Of a stretch of 64,000 bases of DNA, positions 13,001 through 25,900 are shown one piece after another. How positions within the stretch are numbered: position 1 is the stretch's first letter; each line of letters starts with the position of its first letter. The DNA is from Trichoplusia ni (lineage: Eukaryota; Arthropoda; Insecta; Lepidoptera; Noctuidae). Under the pieces are notes generated by a model, which was not told the DNA's origin, searched no databases, and saw only the letters and a program-made list of their open reading frames with translations. A program made the position numbers and the translations under genes. The stretch spans positions 8,060,001 through 8,124,000 of the forward strand of contig NC_039479.1 of the NCBI RefSeq assembly GCF_003590095.1. The letters are read 5' to 3'.

Positions 13001-14789
13001 GGTTTATGTGTGTCGTTTGCACAAAGAGTTATCAAAAAGAATGTATAATTAATTTGTAAAATAGCGGCCTGTAATTAAATTCTTGAATGTTCTGTGTAAA
13101 AATTGTTGTAAAATAAGAACGGAATTTAGATTGCGTGTGTTGATGACTTTTTCAGAGGCCGTTGTCACTCTCGTGTATCTCCAAAATAAATGTTTGAAAA
13201 CGTCTGTAACGTATCTAGTTATGATAATTATGTACGTAAATATAGGTTATGTTGTAAATAAAGATGACACATATTTTTATTAAATCTCGCCTTGTATTGC
13301 ATCCTTCACTAAAAGTTACAACCTATAAATAATACTCCTCTTAAATCCATCACGAACATCTTGATTATTTATTCAACAATAGCAAAAATGCTCTCTCGAA
13401 AATTGATATGCTAGTGCAATAAATTTTAATCCTTGATATAGTGGAATACAGTATAAATTGCAAGCATCTTGCTTGTTTTTTGTTAATACTCCGCGAGATA
13501 CACATATTTCTCGTTCCAGAAACAGAGATATATCATAATCATATTTTGTATCTACTAGCCTCGCGTAGTTCAGTCTGTAACTTTCATTCTTTTGTTTTTT
13601 TTTATCTTGGTCTACTTGTGAATTGAAATATTCGAGCTTCAGAAGATAGAGTACTATGCAATTTAAAATAATGCTCGTGATAAAGTTTCCACACTTTCCA
13701 CTGCATATTATGATGAAAATGTTGTATAATATTTTCACTGTAATATGTAGGTATTCTGACCAGCGTATTTTTCTTTGGTACATATGTATAAAGAGGAGCT
13801 AGAAACTACAAGTAAATTGGTTCTATCCTTTTACGATTTATTGCGTTTATCAAATGTACGAGTTCATGTTTAGTCGACGACGTGCGAAAATTCCTAACAT
13901 CTGTTTTGTCCCATATAAATCAAGAAAGAAAATATCGGTAAACAGAACCATTCAGGGGAATTCAGGAGTAAGGTTTTATATGCTTACCTACAGGCTTTAT
14001 TTACTCAGGCAATTGTTTAGGAAACAAACGTGAAATATATATTTAAATAACAGAAGATCTGATGTCTAATTATTGAGTGAATGATTGATGAGATGGAAAC
14101 GATGTGGTCGACTTTTCTTCTTCTCAACAAATGGTTTAAGGGAACAATTCAGATGTTAACGTGAGATTATTGTTGAGAAGGAACAAAATGTATATGGTAT
14201 TGAAACTTTTCTGTAGAAAATTCTTTTCAGAATTTTTTTATCAAAATGGATTTCGATAAAAATAAACAACCGAGTCCTGTTCATATAAAAGTGGTATCAT
14301 TTCTTACGGTATAAGTTACCCGAAAAATGCCTCCGCAAGAAATGGGGAGTTTCCGAAGCACTCAATGGATTTCAGGTAAGTATGATGTTAAAATATTGGC
14401 ATACCGGAGTGTCACATTACGTATGCATGGAAACATGATTTATGTTGTATAGACAGGATATCGGGCCGAATCCGTCACGCCTCGGGCCGGACACCTCAAT
14501 TAAATAGACAGTTTCATTGATCTCTGTAGTTTCTGTCCTCTACAGGCAGAATAGGAGCATGAATAAAAAAAGGTGATGAAAAAATATATTGGATTGTGTG
14601 TCACTTTGGGGAGTAGAAGGAGTTCTTAATATAGAATCGTCTTACTAATTGCACTTAGTGTTTGGACACACCTGTAGAGGTATGCCCAAACATTAAGCAG
14701 CCATCGTGAGTAGTTTACATACAGTATAATGCTTAAGCTATACCCTCAGTTTTTGAATGCATAGGTAAAAACTGGTATTAATAGTACTA
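7081..14789. other. Gene-free AT-rich stretch
   Basis: Nearly 8 kb in which I find no supportable gene. The longest frame (13373-13783, minus, 136 codons) is isoleucine-, tyrosine- and lysine-rich low-complexity translation with no recognisable domain, and such a length can arise by chance here. AATAAA hexamers occur (for example at 13256-13261) but have no linked coding sequence. A small hairpin-like sequence (ACATACCGACG / CGACGGTATGT, one mismatch) lies at about 9481-9520. Confidence 0.4.
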
Positions 14790-14955
14790 CACAACTGATA
14801 AACTTATTTATTTTATTCTAACGTATTAATGAAAACTTATACCTAGACTCAAAAATTACACAACGTTTTTCCTGAGTTGGAATCGAACCAACGTTCTCCG
14901 GTATTGCAGTCAGGGCAACTAAGCATTAGATCAACTGGCCAGTCGAAATTGAATG
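14790..14955 (-). mobile_element. tRNA-derived SINE, degenerate
   Basis: On the minus strand a tRNA-like head carries an A-box-like TGGCCAGTTGATC (plus 14929-14941) and a good B box GGTTCGATTCC (plus 14879-14889), 40 bases apart, with CCTGACTGCAATACCGGAG between them. That is the internal RNA polymerase III promoter layout. The acceptor and T stems do not pair well, so this is not a functional tRNA. The body then runs into an AT-rich tail toward 14790. It resembles the 'CCTGACT...CCGGAG...GGTTCGATTCC' SINEs I recall from moths. Downstream minus-strand sequence to about 14570 may belong to the same insertion; the boundary is uncertain. Confidence 0.65.
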
Positions 14956-16774
14956 ACCTCACATTGTGAGTTGGGACATATATCGTTTGTCGTTGAGTTA
15001 GATAGCGGTGATCAAGATTAGTTAGGCTGAATGCGAATTAATCCGGAAACTATTTTCAGCAATCAGCTGAAATCGAATGTCGTTAAATCCATTCCGATAC
15101 AATCTCAGGTTAAGTATTGTATTTAAGTAGTTCTATGAAATGGTAGTGGGATGAATGGGGACAGCGGGAAAACAGAGGAACGGATTTCGCGGCGCAAGTT
15201 GAGTGAGGCCTGTGTCCAGCGGCAGATTACAATGACCGGGGTTGGTATAAATTTAAACCACGTTAAAATGTTGGCAAAGAGCTTAAAATGTGGGACAATA
15301 AATACATTGACGCAGTTAAAGCCGACGCTCAGATTAACTGCGATATATTAAAACTATTTGCGCATTTACAATCATACTATAAATTAAAAATATATGTAGG
15401 TATTGGTTTGATGTAATCAGTAAATTAACCGCATAAACTGTTCCCACAGATCTAGTACTTACTCTAATCCTATACCTATATTTTCCCCATAATTGCTTCA
15501 TTCCACTTGATAAGTTCACATTTGTACCATGTAGGTATCACACGTTTCAATAGCTAACCACAGGAATTGGCGTCTGGATATTATTATACTGCCGATAATT
15601 GTCAATAGCTGAGCTGTGGTATTAGTTCCGGGTAATACATACGTGTTGGTTTAGTGTTAATGCTATCTAGTAATTGCATTTACCGAGTTTTGTTGTTAGA
15701 GTACGGACTAATGAACATGATTGTACGCGATGAGGACGATATACAGGTTAAGTGAATTATAATATATACTTACCAAATTACTCTATAAGTAAATTGAAAA
15801 AAACCAATTGATTTGATTCGAGTTTTTAGGTTCTTGTAGATCATTATTCAATTAACTTTTGGACGTGTACTAAACTTCGTTAAACTGTGTTTAAGAAAGG
15901 ACTGGATAAATCTAGTAGTCACTTTTTCACGTAAAGCCGTGTTCGTTTTCTTGGTGATCAGACATCAAGAAATTTGCGCTTGTACCGGTAGCTATTCATA
16001 TCGAGATATAAAGGTATCGCGATTGTAGTGTGTTCGAGTACCGACATATTGAACGATAGAAGTGAGGATAGCAGGTATGAGCAACACCGCACCGCACGTC
16101 AAGACGTCAGCGCGTCGCCGCGTCGTAGAGCTGTCATCAGTCTACTGCTGACGAATGTCTGCAATTCGGCCGAATATCCGGAAATAGAGGTATTTATTTA
16201 TTCTTTTAAAACCATCATATTAACTGTTTCAACAAGTTACAAAAGTCTTTCTTAATCTTGAAAAAACGACTGATTTTGAGAACTTCCTTTTTTCACATTG
16301 GGTAATGTAATATACTAAATACTGGAACGTCAAGTTGCGAACTCTCCATTCACGGTGTAGAATACCGAGAAATTGTCCTTTATTATTTCAAAGTTGTTTC
16401 ACTATTCTGGGTATACGAATTTAAATTAAACTAAAAACAACAATCTTGCTTTACGTTCATTCGCCATACGAAAACATACATTATTAATTAGTTTTCATTG
16501 TGTGCTCATAGCGCATTAATTAGTGGTACTTATTACACTATTAACATATATTCTGATGTTGTGGTAAAGGCAACCCATGCTAGTTGAGTAAGATGTAATT
16601 AAAGGCAAAGCACAGCGCATTTGTATTACTTTTAGATAGTCCACGTTTAACGAGAAACACATTATTTGATTTGATTGGGCCACAAATTTCAAAATTAATT
16701 ATTATTACGAACCTGAAAATTTACATACACCCACTATACGGATAACCACAAATCAATACGAAAAAACTTTTATT
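14956..16774. other. Gene-free apart from an exon-like patch
   Basis: No gene I can defend. Two patches are more GC-rich than their surroundings: 15145-15240 (open for 66 codons from 15151) and 16028-16191, the latter listed separately. The rest is AT-rich and stop-dense. Confidence 0.35.
16028..16191 (+). other. GC-rich exon-like segment, unproven
   Basis: A locally GC-rich, CpG-containing block stands out in AT-rich DNA. It follows an acceptor-like GCGATTGTAG (16019-16028) and contains a strong donor-like match AG|GTATGAG at about 16073, plus a second GAG|GTATTT near 16189-16195. One frame is open through it (including SRYEQHRTARQDV and AVISLLLTNVCNS), but I recognise no domain. It could be a 5' UTR or first exon of a gene to the right, a chance GC patch, or an old repeat. 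Confidence 0.2.
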
Positions 16775-16965
16775 TTAATATTTAAATATGTAGCACGCTG
16801 TACGTAAATAAACTCCTCCGAAACGGCTCGACTGATTCTCATGAAATTTTGTATGAGTATGGGGTCTGAGAATCGGACGACATCTATTTTTCATACTCCA
16901 CTTTTTATTTCCTGGAACTGATTGATATGGCAAAATACCGTTTTCTGGGCACCAACAAGCATTAT
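16775..16965 (+). mobile_element. Retroelement-derived interspersed repeat
   Basis: Contains AAACTCCTCCGAAACGGCTC, GATTCTCATGAAATTTTGT, GGTCTGAGAATCGGACGACA and, near the end, AAAATACCGTTTTCTGGGCA. I recall this as a very common moth dispersed repeat whose consensus reads 'CCGAAACGGCT..GACCGATTCTCATGAAATTTTG'. Its class is unsure (non-LTR 3' region or Helitron-associated). There is no coding capacity; boundaries are approximate. Confidence 0.55.
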
Positions 16966-19900
16966 ACAACTGTCTGCAATCAAGTTGAAAGATTCCTGAA
17001 AAGTCACTATAGTAACAAGTAATCCAAGAATATTTGTTTACATATTTTTGTGTTATAGATACTTCATTTCTGCAAGAGTTTACCCTAAATGGATATCTAT
17101 TGCTTGTTTGTTTTCTTATGAGATAAGGAAACCGAGCTGAATGAATAGAAGATGTTATTGTTGTTGTTGTGATATGCCGTGTATTAACATATTTATTTTG
17201 TACGGCAACCTAAATATCGTTTTTTGTATCGATAGTACGAAGATTTAGCCGGTCTCCGCTTCCGTGATGTTGTGTATAGAATCGAATTACGTTATTGTTT
17301 GGGAAGACCCGGAAGCTTGTCAATATGTTACCGAGGAGGTGGGCTGAGTCGCGCTATTATTTGTTACTCTGTTTTGCTTACGTAGTTCTCGCCTGGGCAC
17401 TTTGAAAGGCCTCTCATTTGCTTACGAAAACAATAGATGGGCTCTCGTGTACCGCTTGAGCGAATAGCCCCCTTAGTTATGCTCAGGTTATTTTAGATAA
17501 ACACCGAACCAACTCTTATTGTGTTAAGAACATTTGCGAAGTCGCCGTCTTCCAAACATAATTATTATGTAAACTGTTAATTGATGTTGCTGAACAACGT
17601 ACATCGTAAACATTAAATTGCTTTATCTAGAGGCTGAGTTGAGGGCGGTAAGTGTAATGGACATGACACGATTAGCGTATTTGCTAAGTGTTGGTCTTAC
17701 AGGAAAAGGTTGCTTATGCATACATTTATTCCGCATGTTAACTGCTTTTGTTATATGTCTGTAGTACTTCCGAGGATGCAAGAGAATTTATTTTTGGGAC
17801 GTTACAAAAGAATTTGCTGTTTAAAGTGAATTGGGTGCTTTGTGTCCTGATTTCGTAATCCAACTATTGCACTAGACAAAGCCACACAACTCGTATAACC
17901 GCATATGTGTGTCTCTTTTATTTTAAAATCTAGGGGTTGCTATGCTAAGCAAATGCGTTGTTGCGAGAAAGTATTTAATCTATGTTTATCACGGGAACTT
18001 AAAAATAAAACAGGAAAATGTTTTATAAGAAAAATAAATGTCTTTTACCGTATTTTTTTCTAATAAAATCTCCTTAGAGTCGATTACCATAATTATTTTG
18101 AAGTCATGATTATATTTCTTGTCACACCTACTCGTAAAGAAAGACAATGTGTGGGTGGATTTTCTAAATAAAATATCGTGATTAATCACTAACATTTCCA
18201 TGAAAATAGATGACAACAAAGCGTAATATGTAAATGATTAGGACTTCGGTACAGAGAGTGCCTAATTGCTAATCTATTTAACATTTAGTTCTGGAAATCG
18301 AGGTTGCCTAACCCTAAATGTATAAGTTCTGAAGTTAGAGTGTAGGTCAGCCATACGCATCTCATTTAAGCCTAGCCTCTGCCCTTAAATTATGCGTGGC
18401 TTCGGGTAATAGCCTGTTTAGTGCCCTTTAAAGACCGCCGCTAGGACTTTATTACTGTTTGCGGAGATAGGCGTAAATAAATCGTTTGGTATCATTTAAT
18501 GATGATTAAAAGATTAAGTTAAATGCGCACACAATTTTGTATTTGTAAAGACGGAGATGCCGATTTAAAAATGATTTTTTTTTAAGAACAATGACGTACA
18601 CCGAATTTAAGTGACAACTACTGAGCCAAACTTGATTTACTTTCTATCAAAATATTAACGAATTGAGAACATCCACATTGAAATCGTTTAAAAATACAAT
18701 ATAATAATATATGTGGGAATAATTGATGACACCAACCTGACTGGATGGTTTAATGTCAGATGTAAGCTTTAAGTATTATATTTTATGTCAACTGATAGTA
18801 ATCGTAACAAATGCTCGTAAGTGATAACTGTTGACAAAAGCCCCATTTATCGCATAGACCATCTAGACAACAATAAATTTTACTTTTGGAACGAAAACAT
18901 ATTTATTTTTGGAATTGATGAGTCGTCATGGGACCTCGAACTAAAGCGAAAGTGTGGCCTTGCTTATGATTAAATGGACTGTGCTATCCGGAAATTACAT
19001 TAGTTTTGCCACAACACTCAACTTGTACAACTGTTTTTGTATACCATGGGAATGTTCTCTTAGCAACCATGATATCTGATACCTGATGAACCTGATGCCT
19101 TTGTTGTTATAACTATGGAATCTTCACTTAATCAATAAGTCCAGAAGTTTTCAGAAGTTATTAAGTCCAGTCTTGACTATCTTTAGAAAAAAGGTGCGCT
19201 ATTATCGATCCATGCAAACTTCTGGGCTTCAAGATTGTGCCAGCTATGAAAAATAGCTTCGTCTGAAGTCTGCACTTGATGTGCTTTAACGCTTTTTGTT
19301 TTAGAACAATAGATAAGTTACCATATGAGAACTGACAATGTTGTTAAAGAAAGACATTAAAAGCTACATTATATTCAAAATTAAGGGAAAAAATTACAGC
19401 CATTAATTAACCGTTATCAGTTTCTTTCAACCCATATTCCTACTCAAAAGACTATCTTTTGTTCTTCTCATCAGTAATCTGCTACGAGAATTGCATTGTC
19501 TTTAGTGTTTACGAGATCAACCATTGTAAAGTTGATATCAAACATTCAAATAACAGAATCATTTTGTTTTGAAATCTGTAAGTGTGAGGGTTTCTTCGAT
19601 TATCAGTCCAGGTTAGGCTATTTACAAATACCATTGCGTGTAATGGACCAACCCAATAATGTAATTAACGCGTTTGAAGATTTGTTTTAGGCTTTTATTA
19701 GCGACGTAATGTGGGTAAGCGTCGTAAAATGGTCGATTCTAATGGTTTTGGTTTCAGGCGTATGCGGAACTTTAGGGCCCTACCGTAAACATAAAATGAA
19801 AAAGGTAACACAGCAATTACTTTAAGTGTGACGTATTTGTCGACAAATCGGGTGGAGTGGGTGAGAAGACTGCCAAAATTTACATGGAAGTTACATAGAG

Positions 19901-22900
19901 CGTTTTACGGCATTAAAATGACAACGAGTGCGCATAATCGCGTAATGGTTGTTTTGTGTATGTTATTATAGCAATAAATACTCAGAGACTATTGCAACTA
20001 TAAAGTACTGTAATACGAGTACTAAGCCAGCGGAAAAACGGAATAAGCAATTCATTGGCTTAGAAATTGCGGAAATATTGTAAGCAGTGCATTTGTAGGA
20101 ACCTATTTTATCTTAATTCATATTTTCTCGCTGTACTTATGCTTGTTATTGGCTTGTTATTTTATTATCACGTACAGTTCTCCCACTTTGAAATAAAAAA
20201 CAAACAACTACTTAAGCCCCTGAGCAAAAAATGTTATAATTTAATCTTGTTTCCAGGGAACCCAGAATAAATTAAGGTGGGGCCGTTTCTTTTATACAGT
20301 ACGCTAAGATTTTAAATATGATATAGTTTAAATCTGTTTTGGCTATGGTAAGAGAGAATCGTGGGGTTCCGCAGACCGCTCTAAAGGCAAACTAAACATT
20401 ATGCCTAAGTCCAAACGATAAAGATTGACAAATCTTCGAATCAACGGTCCTCATAAAAAGACAATATTTATAGATTAGATAAAACATGTTATTGTGCTGC
20501 AAATAAATTTCATTGTAGTGCGTAATAGTTCGTCCATTTTATTAAGCGGGTTATCATCACATAGTAAATTTATCTGTGTTTGTTCAATTACAAAAAGAAA
20601 TACTATAAAACTGTCAGCATGGTCAAATAAGATATGTTGGTATACATGCGTCCATTTGCCAGAATAATGAGGTAATAGGATTCGGAACAAAGGAGGTTAA
20701 AGAGAGAGGCGGGCGCGTTGCCAAGATTTGCTGAAACTTAGCTTACCCTAATGTTATTATGATTACTGACATTTTGTTCGTCACCCTTGTACCTGGTACT
20801 GAGATCAGTTTGTAGTACCGTACTACGGTAATGTATCATAATTAATACATCTTCTACATTATCCTAGGCTTAGTTGCCAGCCCGTTTTGAGCTCACGCCG
20901 CCAATTTGAGTAGGCGGGTTGTAATGAGCGCCATAATATTCCACTTTACCGGCAACAGATATCTAATATTTCATTACGTCGTGGTGAAATTATTTTTCGC
21001 CAAACCCAAGAAAGAAAATTTTACATTATCACTTTTCTAATTAAAGCTAATGACAAAAATAATGCTTTACTTGAATTTTTTTGGACAACGATAGTTTTCA
21101 CTTCACGCTTCGCATGATCTGATATAAGTATTTTATTTTGAAATATAACTTTCTTTGAGCTATACTAAGAGAATATTTAATTAAATCTATGTAGATGATA
21201 ACATAGGTAATAACAATAATTACTGTAATAACAAGATTAATAGTATTTGCCGCATTGTCTTAGTGCGATTTATTATGGAACGGTTGGTTGCAGCTAATGG
21301 CTATTAATCCGCACTAAGTTCTCTAAACCTACACTTAGACGATGCCTAATGTCACCACATTTGTATCTAATGGTCATCTGAAATCATTCACCTAATTTGG
21401 CGAGGGAAGCCTCATAGTTGATTATTTAAACTTAATGACTAATGATCGATGAAAGAAAACTAAAAAAAAAACTAAAGGAACTCTGGGCTCTTAACTTTTT
21501 ATCTGAAAGAGTCCAGAACTACAGAAAAAGTGTGTTCATCAATTGTTTTTTTTTCTTCGTGAGACCAGGACTTTGCTCGTTCAATTGCGGTACTTGCAGA
21601 ACGGTTTTCTTGACATGAAGTTCAGGAAATTCTGTATTTTGTTAATGGGAGAGAACATGTTTATTTTTAGATGTAACGCTTCTTATAAAAGGAACACGAG
21701 ATTGTTTGTTATTCCGAAACAAAGAGAATTTGAAAAGGGTGTCAAGCGAGATTAGGTTTTTAATGAGAGGCTATTATTCTTGCTTCATTGCTCAGCAAAC
21801 ACCATTAATTTTAGAGATCGTCAAACGATGTGTCATGAAACGATTTGAAAACATGATTGTTTGGACTATACTGTTATTTAAGTACTTGAGATGAATGGCT
21901 GCAATATGTTTAGTTATTTTAGTAGAGCTGTCTCCCAAGATTCTCTAAACCTAAACCAGTCAAGATTCGTATGAGAATTTATTTAGGTACGACAATAAAT
22001 AAGGGTCTAGCACTAGAGCTAAAGTGAATGGAGTTGATTTAGGACGATCCTGCGATCACCCGGGCAACATTATGTTGGTAGCTTTTTGCATATCAAATCC
22101 AGAAAATAGGTTGATTTATATTGCCATCGTCTAGAGGGAAAATGTTAAGTCAAATCAAAGAAAAATCAATCTTTTATTTATACCGCTGTCTCTCCTTTTA
22201 CACACCTTTGCGTTTGTGTAGTGTGTGCTTCTAAACATACATCCGATTGCGATTAATGTTTGATTAGCATGCCTGAGGAAGGTTTCCTTTACATACATGG
22301 GTAGGTAGAGCAAACACACAGGCGCTTTGTAAGCATTTACGAAGCCAAAGGCAAAGCTAGACTATAAATAGAAAAAAAATCTGAACGCAGCAACTTAAGA
22401 TAGCTTTTAATTTTATATATCGCCTGGATAGCGTAGATAATATTGAGAGAATGTTGATTTGTGACTTCAATCAATCGTAAAACCATGTCGTATTCGAAGG
22501 ATCTCACAAGTGTATGTTTGAAAAGGTTTCAAGGGTAGTTTGTGAGGGATGTAAAGTACAAAGTCAGGTAATCAAATTGGGAGCTTTGGTGCGGAGTCGT
22601 TCAGTCGAGTCACGTCCGTTTTTGTCAGCCTCCGCTGCTGGCAGTAAATTATTATTATGACGTCAAATAATTTGACTATCCAGAGGATTTATTATCCGTT
22701 GAACAATTTGTTCTATGTTTAGATGACAAGTGTTTAGTCATTTCGTTGAAAATACGCCGTAATTGATCTTGAAGTGTTATTTCGAGACGGATATAACTTT
22801 TGATTCCATTGAATGTTCAATAAGAACATAATTATTCACGTTTTCTGAGAATTATTCAAATGTTTGGAAAGATTTAAAGTTATGGCTTAGAAAAAAGTTG

Positions 22901-25900
22901 AATAAATTAGCTCTTGCTTATTGTACATAGATTCAATTGAATACATATCTATAATTTTCTTCTTTTAATGGTACAAATTTATTGATAGTAATAAGCAAAA
23001 TTGTGCGGTCTGTTAATTAGCCCACTATTATAATATAGTTTATTATTTTGTGTTTTAAGTTTCTGTTTTTAAGTAGGTTTCGCAAGTAAGTAGAACATCC
23101 AAGTAAGTAGTTGTTAAGTCGTTTTAATGCAAACTACGCGCTAAGTCATTTGACATGCGTATTTCTCTGTCGGTAAATTTTGTAATTCTAGACGAAAAAA
23201 TATATTTTACAACAATATAAAAAAAAAATATTCGGTATCTGTTCCCCCACATAAACAAAACTACAGGTTCAGATTTTTTCTCGTATACCAAGTGAAAGTC
23301 GCTTTGTGTAATCCCTATACGCCAATACACATCGTAGAAGTTTACGTACAATCGATTCAGACATAAAGGAGGAATGAACAGCCAATAAATAGCTATCGGA
23401 TTCCTATCAAAGTTCCATAAGGCATACAACGTAACGTATTTGTATACAGAAACTTACTTTTAACGGATAACAAAATAAATCGTTAGTCATACGAAGTACT
23501 TACGAATAACGTTCTGTGTTAAAAAAAAAACATTGAAATTAATCAGATAAACCTACTTTGTTCTATATTTAAAAATTCTAATATATATATAATAAAGCTA
23601 AATAACATAGGTACATTATATGTAACATATTTTTTTATAAAGCAACAGTGATAAAAATAATAATTCATAATGCGGTGTTCTTATTTTCAAATACATTAGT
23701 AGACTATTACAATGTAAGTATTTAAATTTAACTTCAACAGCCACGTTCCATTTTCAACAGTATCTTCCTAAAAGAATATGATAAAAGCTACATAATGTGT
23801 ATAACACTATCTCTTTTGATTAAAAAACAATGATAGAAAATATGAATTTATAATTCGCTGCTCTTTTGTCGCGTTATATTGCAGTAGTTCAACTGTTTTA
23901 TTTGCATTTATATTTTTTTCTTTCTTACGGGAAGGACGAATGCGGTTGCTGATAATATTCTGTGTTATGAACTTATGAAATCATGAAATGGAGCTAGTTT
24001 TACTTAGTATGCGCTTTGATGTCTGTCAGCTGTTGAAATGCGAAGGTTTATTCAATGAAGGCTAGGGTATTTACCACCCAACCCAGTAAGAAACTCAAGC
24101 CTTTCAAAATCATTGAAGAGATTAAATACAAGCTAACTAATTATGTAAAGCAAGTCTTTGAAGACTGTATAACAATCATACTTTAACTTATACGTTACAC
24201 ATTTAGTTTTTTGCTAATACTAAGAAACTAAGCTCATGAAATGTAGGGCAAGGTTTTTTGCCGGTAATACAAGAATTTATCTTAAGATTTAAATGTAATT
24301 GCGAATAACGAAAACCGCTCGTGGGTGATCAAATCGCCTACACAAATACTTGGTATACTACATTCCAGGTTATTTTTAAACACAAAATCTGTTGTGTATA
24401 CAATGCGGTATATACCTTTACAATGGATTCAGAATTATGTTTGTAATATGACACCGCTTTGTGGTTTGGTGGGGGTTGATAAAAAATAGCCTTTACATGT
24501 GTTTTTATAGCCAACGAAGTCTATTTATATACATTGGGTATTTTATGACGAAGCTTGTAAATCGAAATATTTACATTGTTGTTGTATGTTGAATTTTCCC
24601 GTTTTCAAGTGCGGCTTACTCTTGATACTACAATAACGAGATTTATAGAGATTTGTGAGTGTACAGTACAAACGAATATCAACTCTATTTCCAGACATGT
24701 ATTGTTCATATTATTGTAATAACTCGTATTTTACACTGAAATGACCTTTATGGGTATAAAATTAATGCCCATGTTTAAAGGAAAGGATTTATTCGAACAA
24801 TATATTGTCTAGCAGTCGTAAGTGTTAGTAACATTCACAGAACTGAACGTAGGTACAGCTTAGTAGCGACGATACTGGGGTCCTTTCCTCGAGGATAATA
24901 CAGATCTACACAACAATTACTGGCTACGACTCTTACTTACTCCTTTTGTTTCCGCCGCAAACATTCTAATAAGGGGCGGGTTACACGACCATTTAACGAG
25001 AACACTGAAATGCTGACTGCACTGTTCGTATATTTTGCAGTTGTGGCATAACTCGTATACCCAGGCCTCGGTAGAGCCATAAAGCTATACGGCTTGGACT
25101 ATATTTCAACAAATTAAACCACTCATACCGCACATGCACGTCGCGTGAAATATTCTAGGTATGTATGCTGATGTTTGCAATAATATTGATATTTTTTATG
25201 CGAAAACATATCTCGTATGTATGCAGCTGTGTGTGACATATAGTACGTATGTTAGTTTAGTAAAGGCATCTCGATGTTGACCTGGCATGTTGCTGTGGCA
25301 TGTGTCTCATATGCAACTACCCTAAGTGTTGGGACCTCTGCCCGACCTTTCGAAGGACAACACTAATAAGGTCAGTAAGACCTTCTATAGTTCTACTTAC
25401 ATCCGTGCTATAAATCCGATAAATAGCTTCGCTTAACTGCCTTTATTTCTTCCCGGTGAACCTACCGAAGTAGTTTATTGAAACGATGTAAGTGGCTTTA
25501 CTACTGATGCAAGGAAATCAAAGGGAAATTAGACGAATTCGCTACAATTGGCTGACAATCTTGAAATTGACTTGATTTGTTTATTTTTTACACACATGCC
25601 TACATTTATACATACGTATATTTTCTCTCCCTTCTATGTAGCTTTTGCAAACTCTATAGGTTCATAATCGATATAATTACGAGGTCCTCTGGAAACAAAG
25701 CCTCTGGTGGTAGTATTTCAAAAAAATATTTTACCAAACATAAAGTCTGGTGCTCAGAGTCAGGGGTTCCAATCACAAGAAAATCTTGAGCTAAAGCTTA
25801 TGAACAGCTTTCTTTCCTCTCACTTGCCAAATGTCATTGCAATCAGCGTTAAGTTTGATAGAAAACGCTTATAGTGACAGTTTAGAAGTTACGTGAGTTG

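Noticed and set aside
13373..13783. 136-codon minus-strand frame
   Set aside because: Low-complexity I/L/Y/K translation without a domain; length within chance expectation.
14871..14950. Functional tRNA gene
   Set aside because: A and B boxes are present, but the stems do not pair and the 3' side runs into a SINE body, so it is a tRNA-derived element.
15290..15307. GTGGGACAATAAATAC shared with about 57115-57130
   Set aside because: A single 16-base match with unrelated flanks is near chance expectation in a window this size.
20810..20830. Small palindrome GTAGTACCGTACTAC
   Set aside because: Too short to separate from chance.
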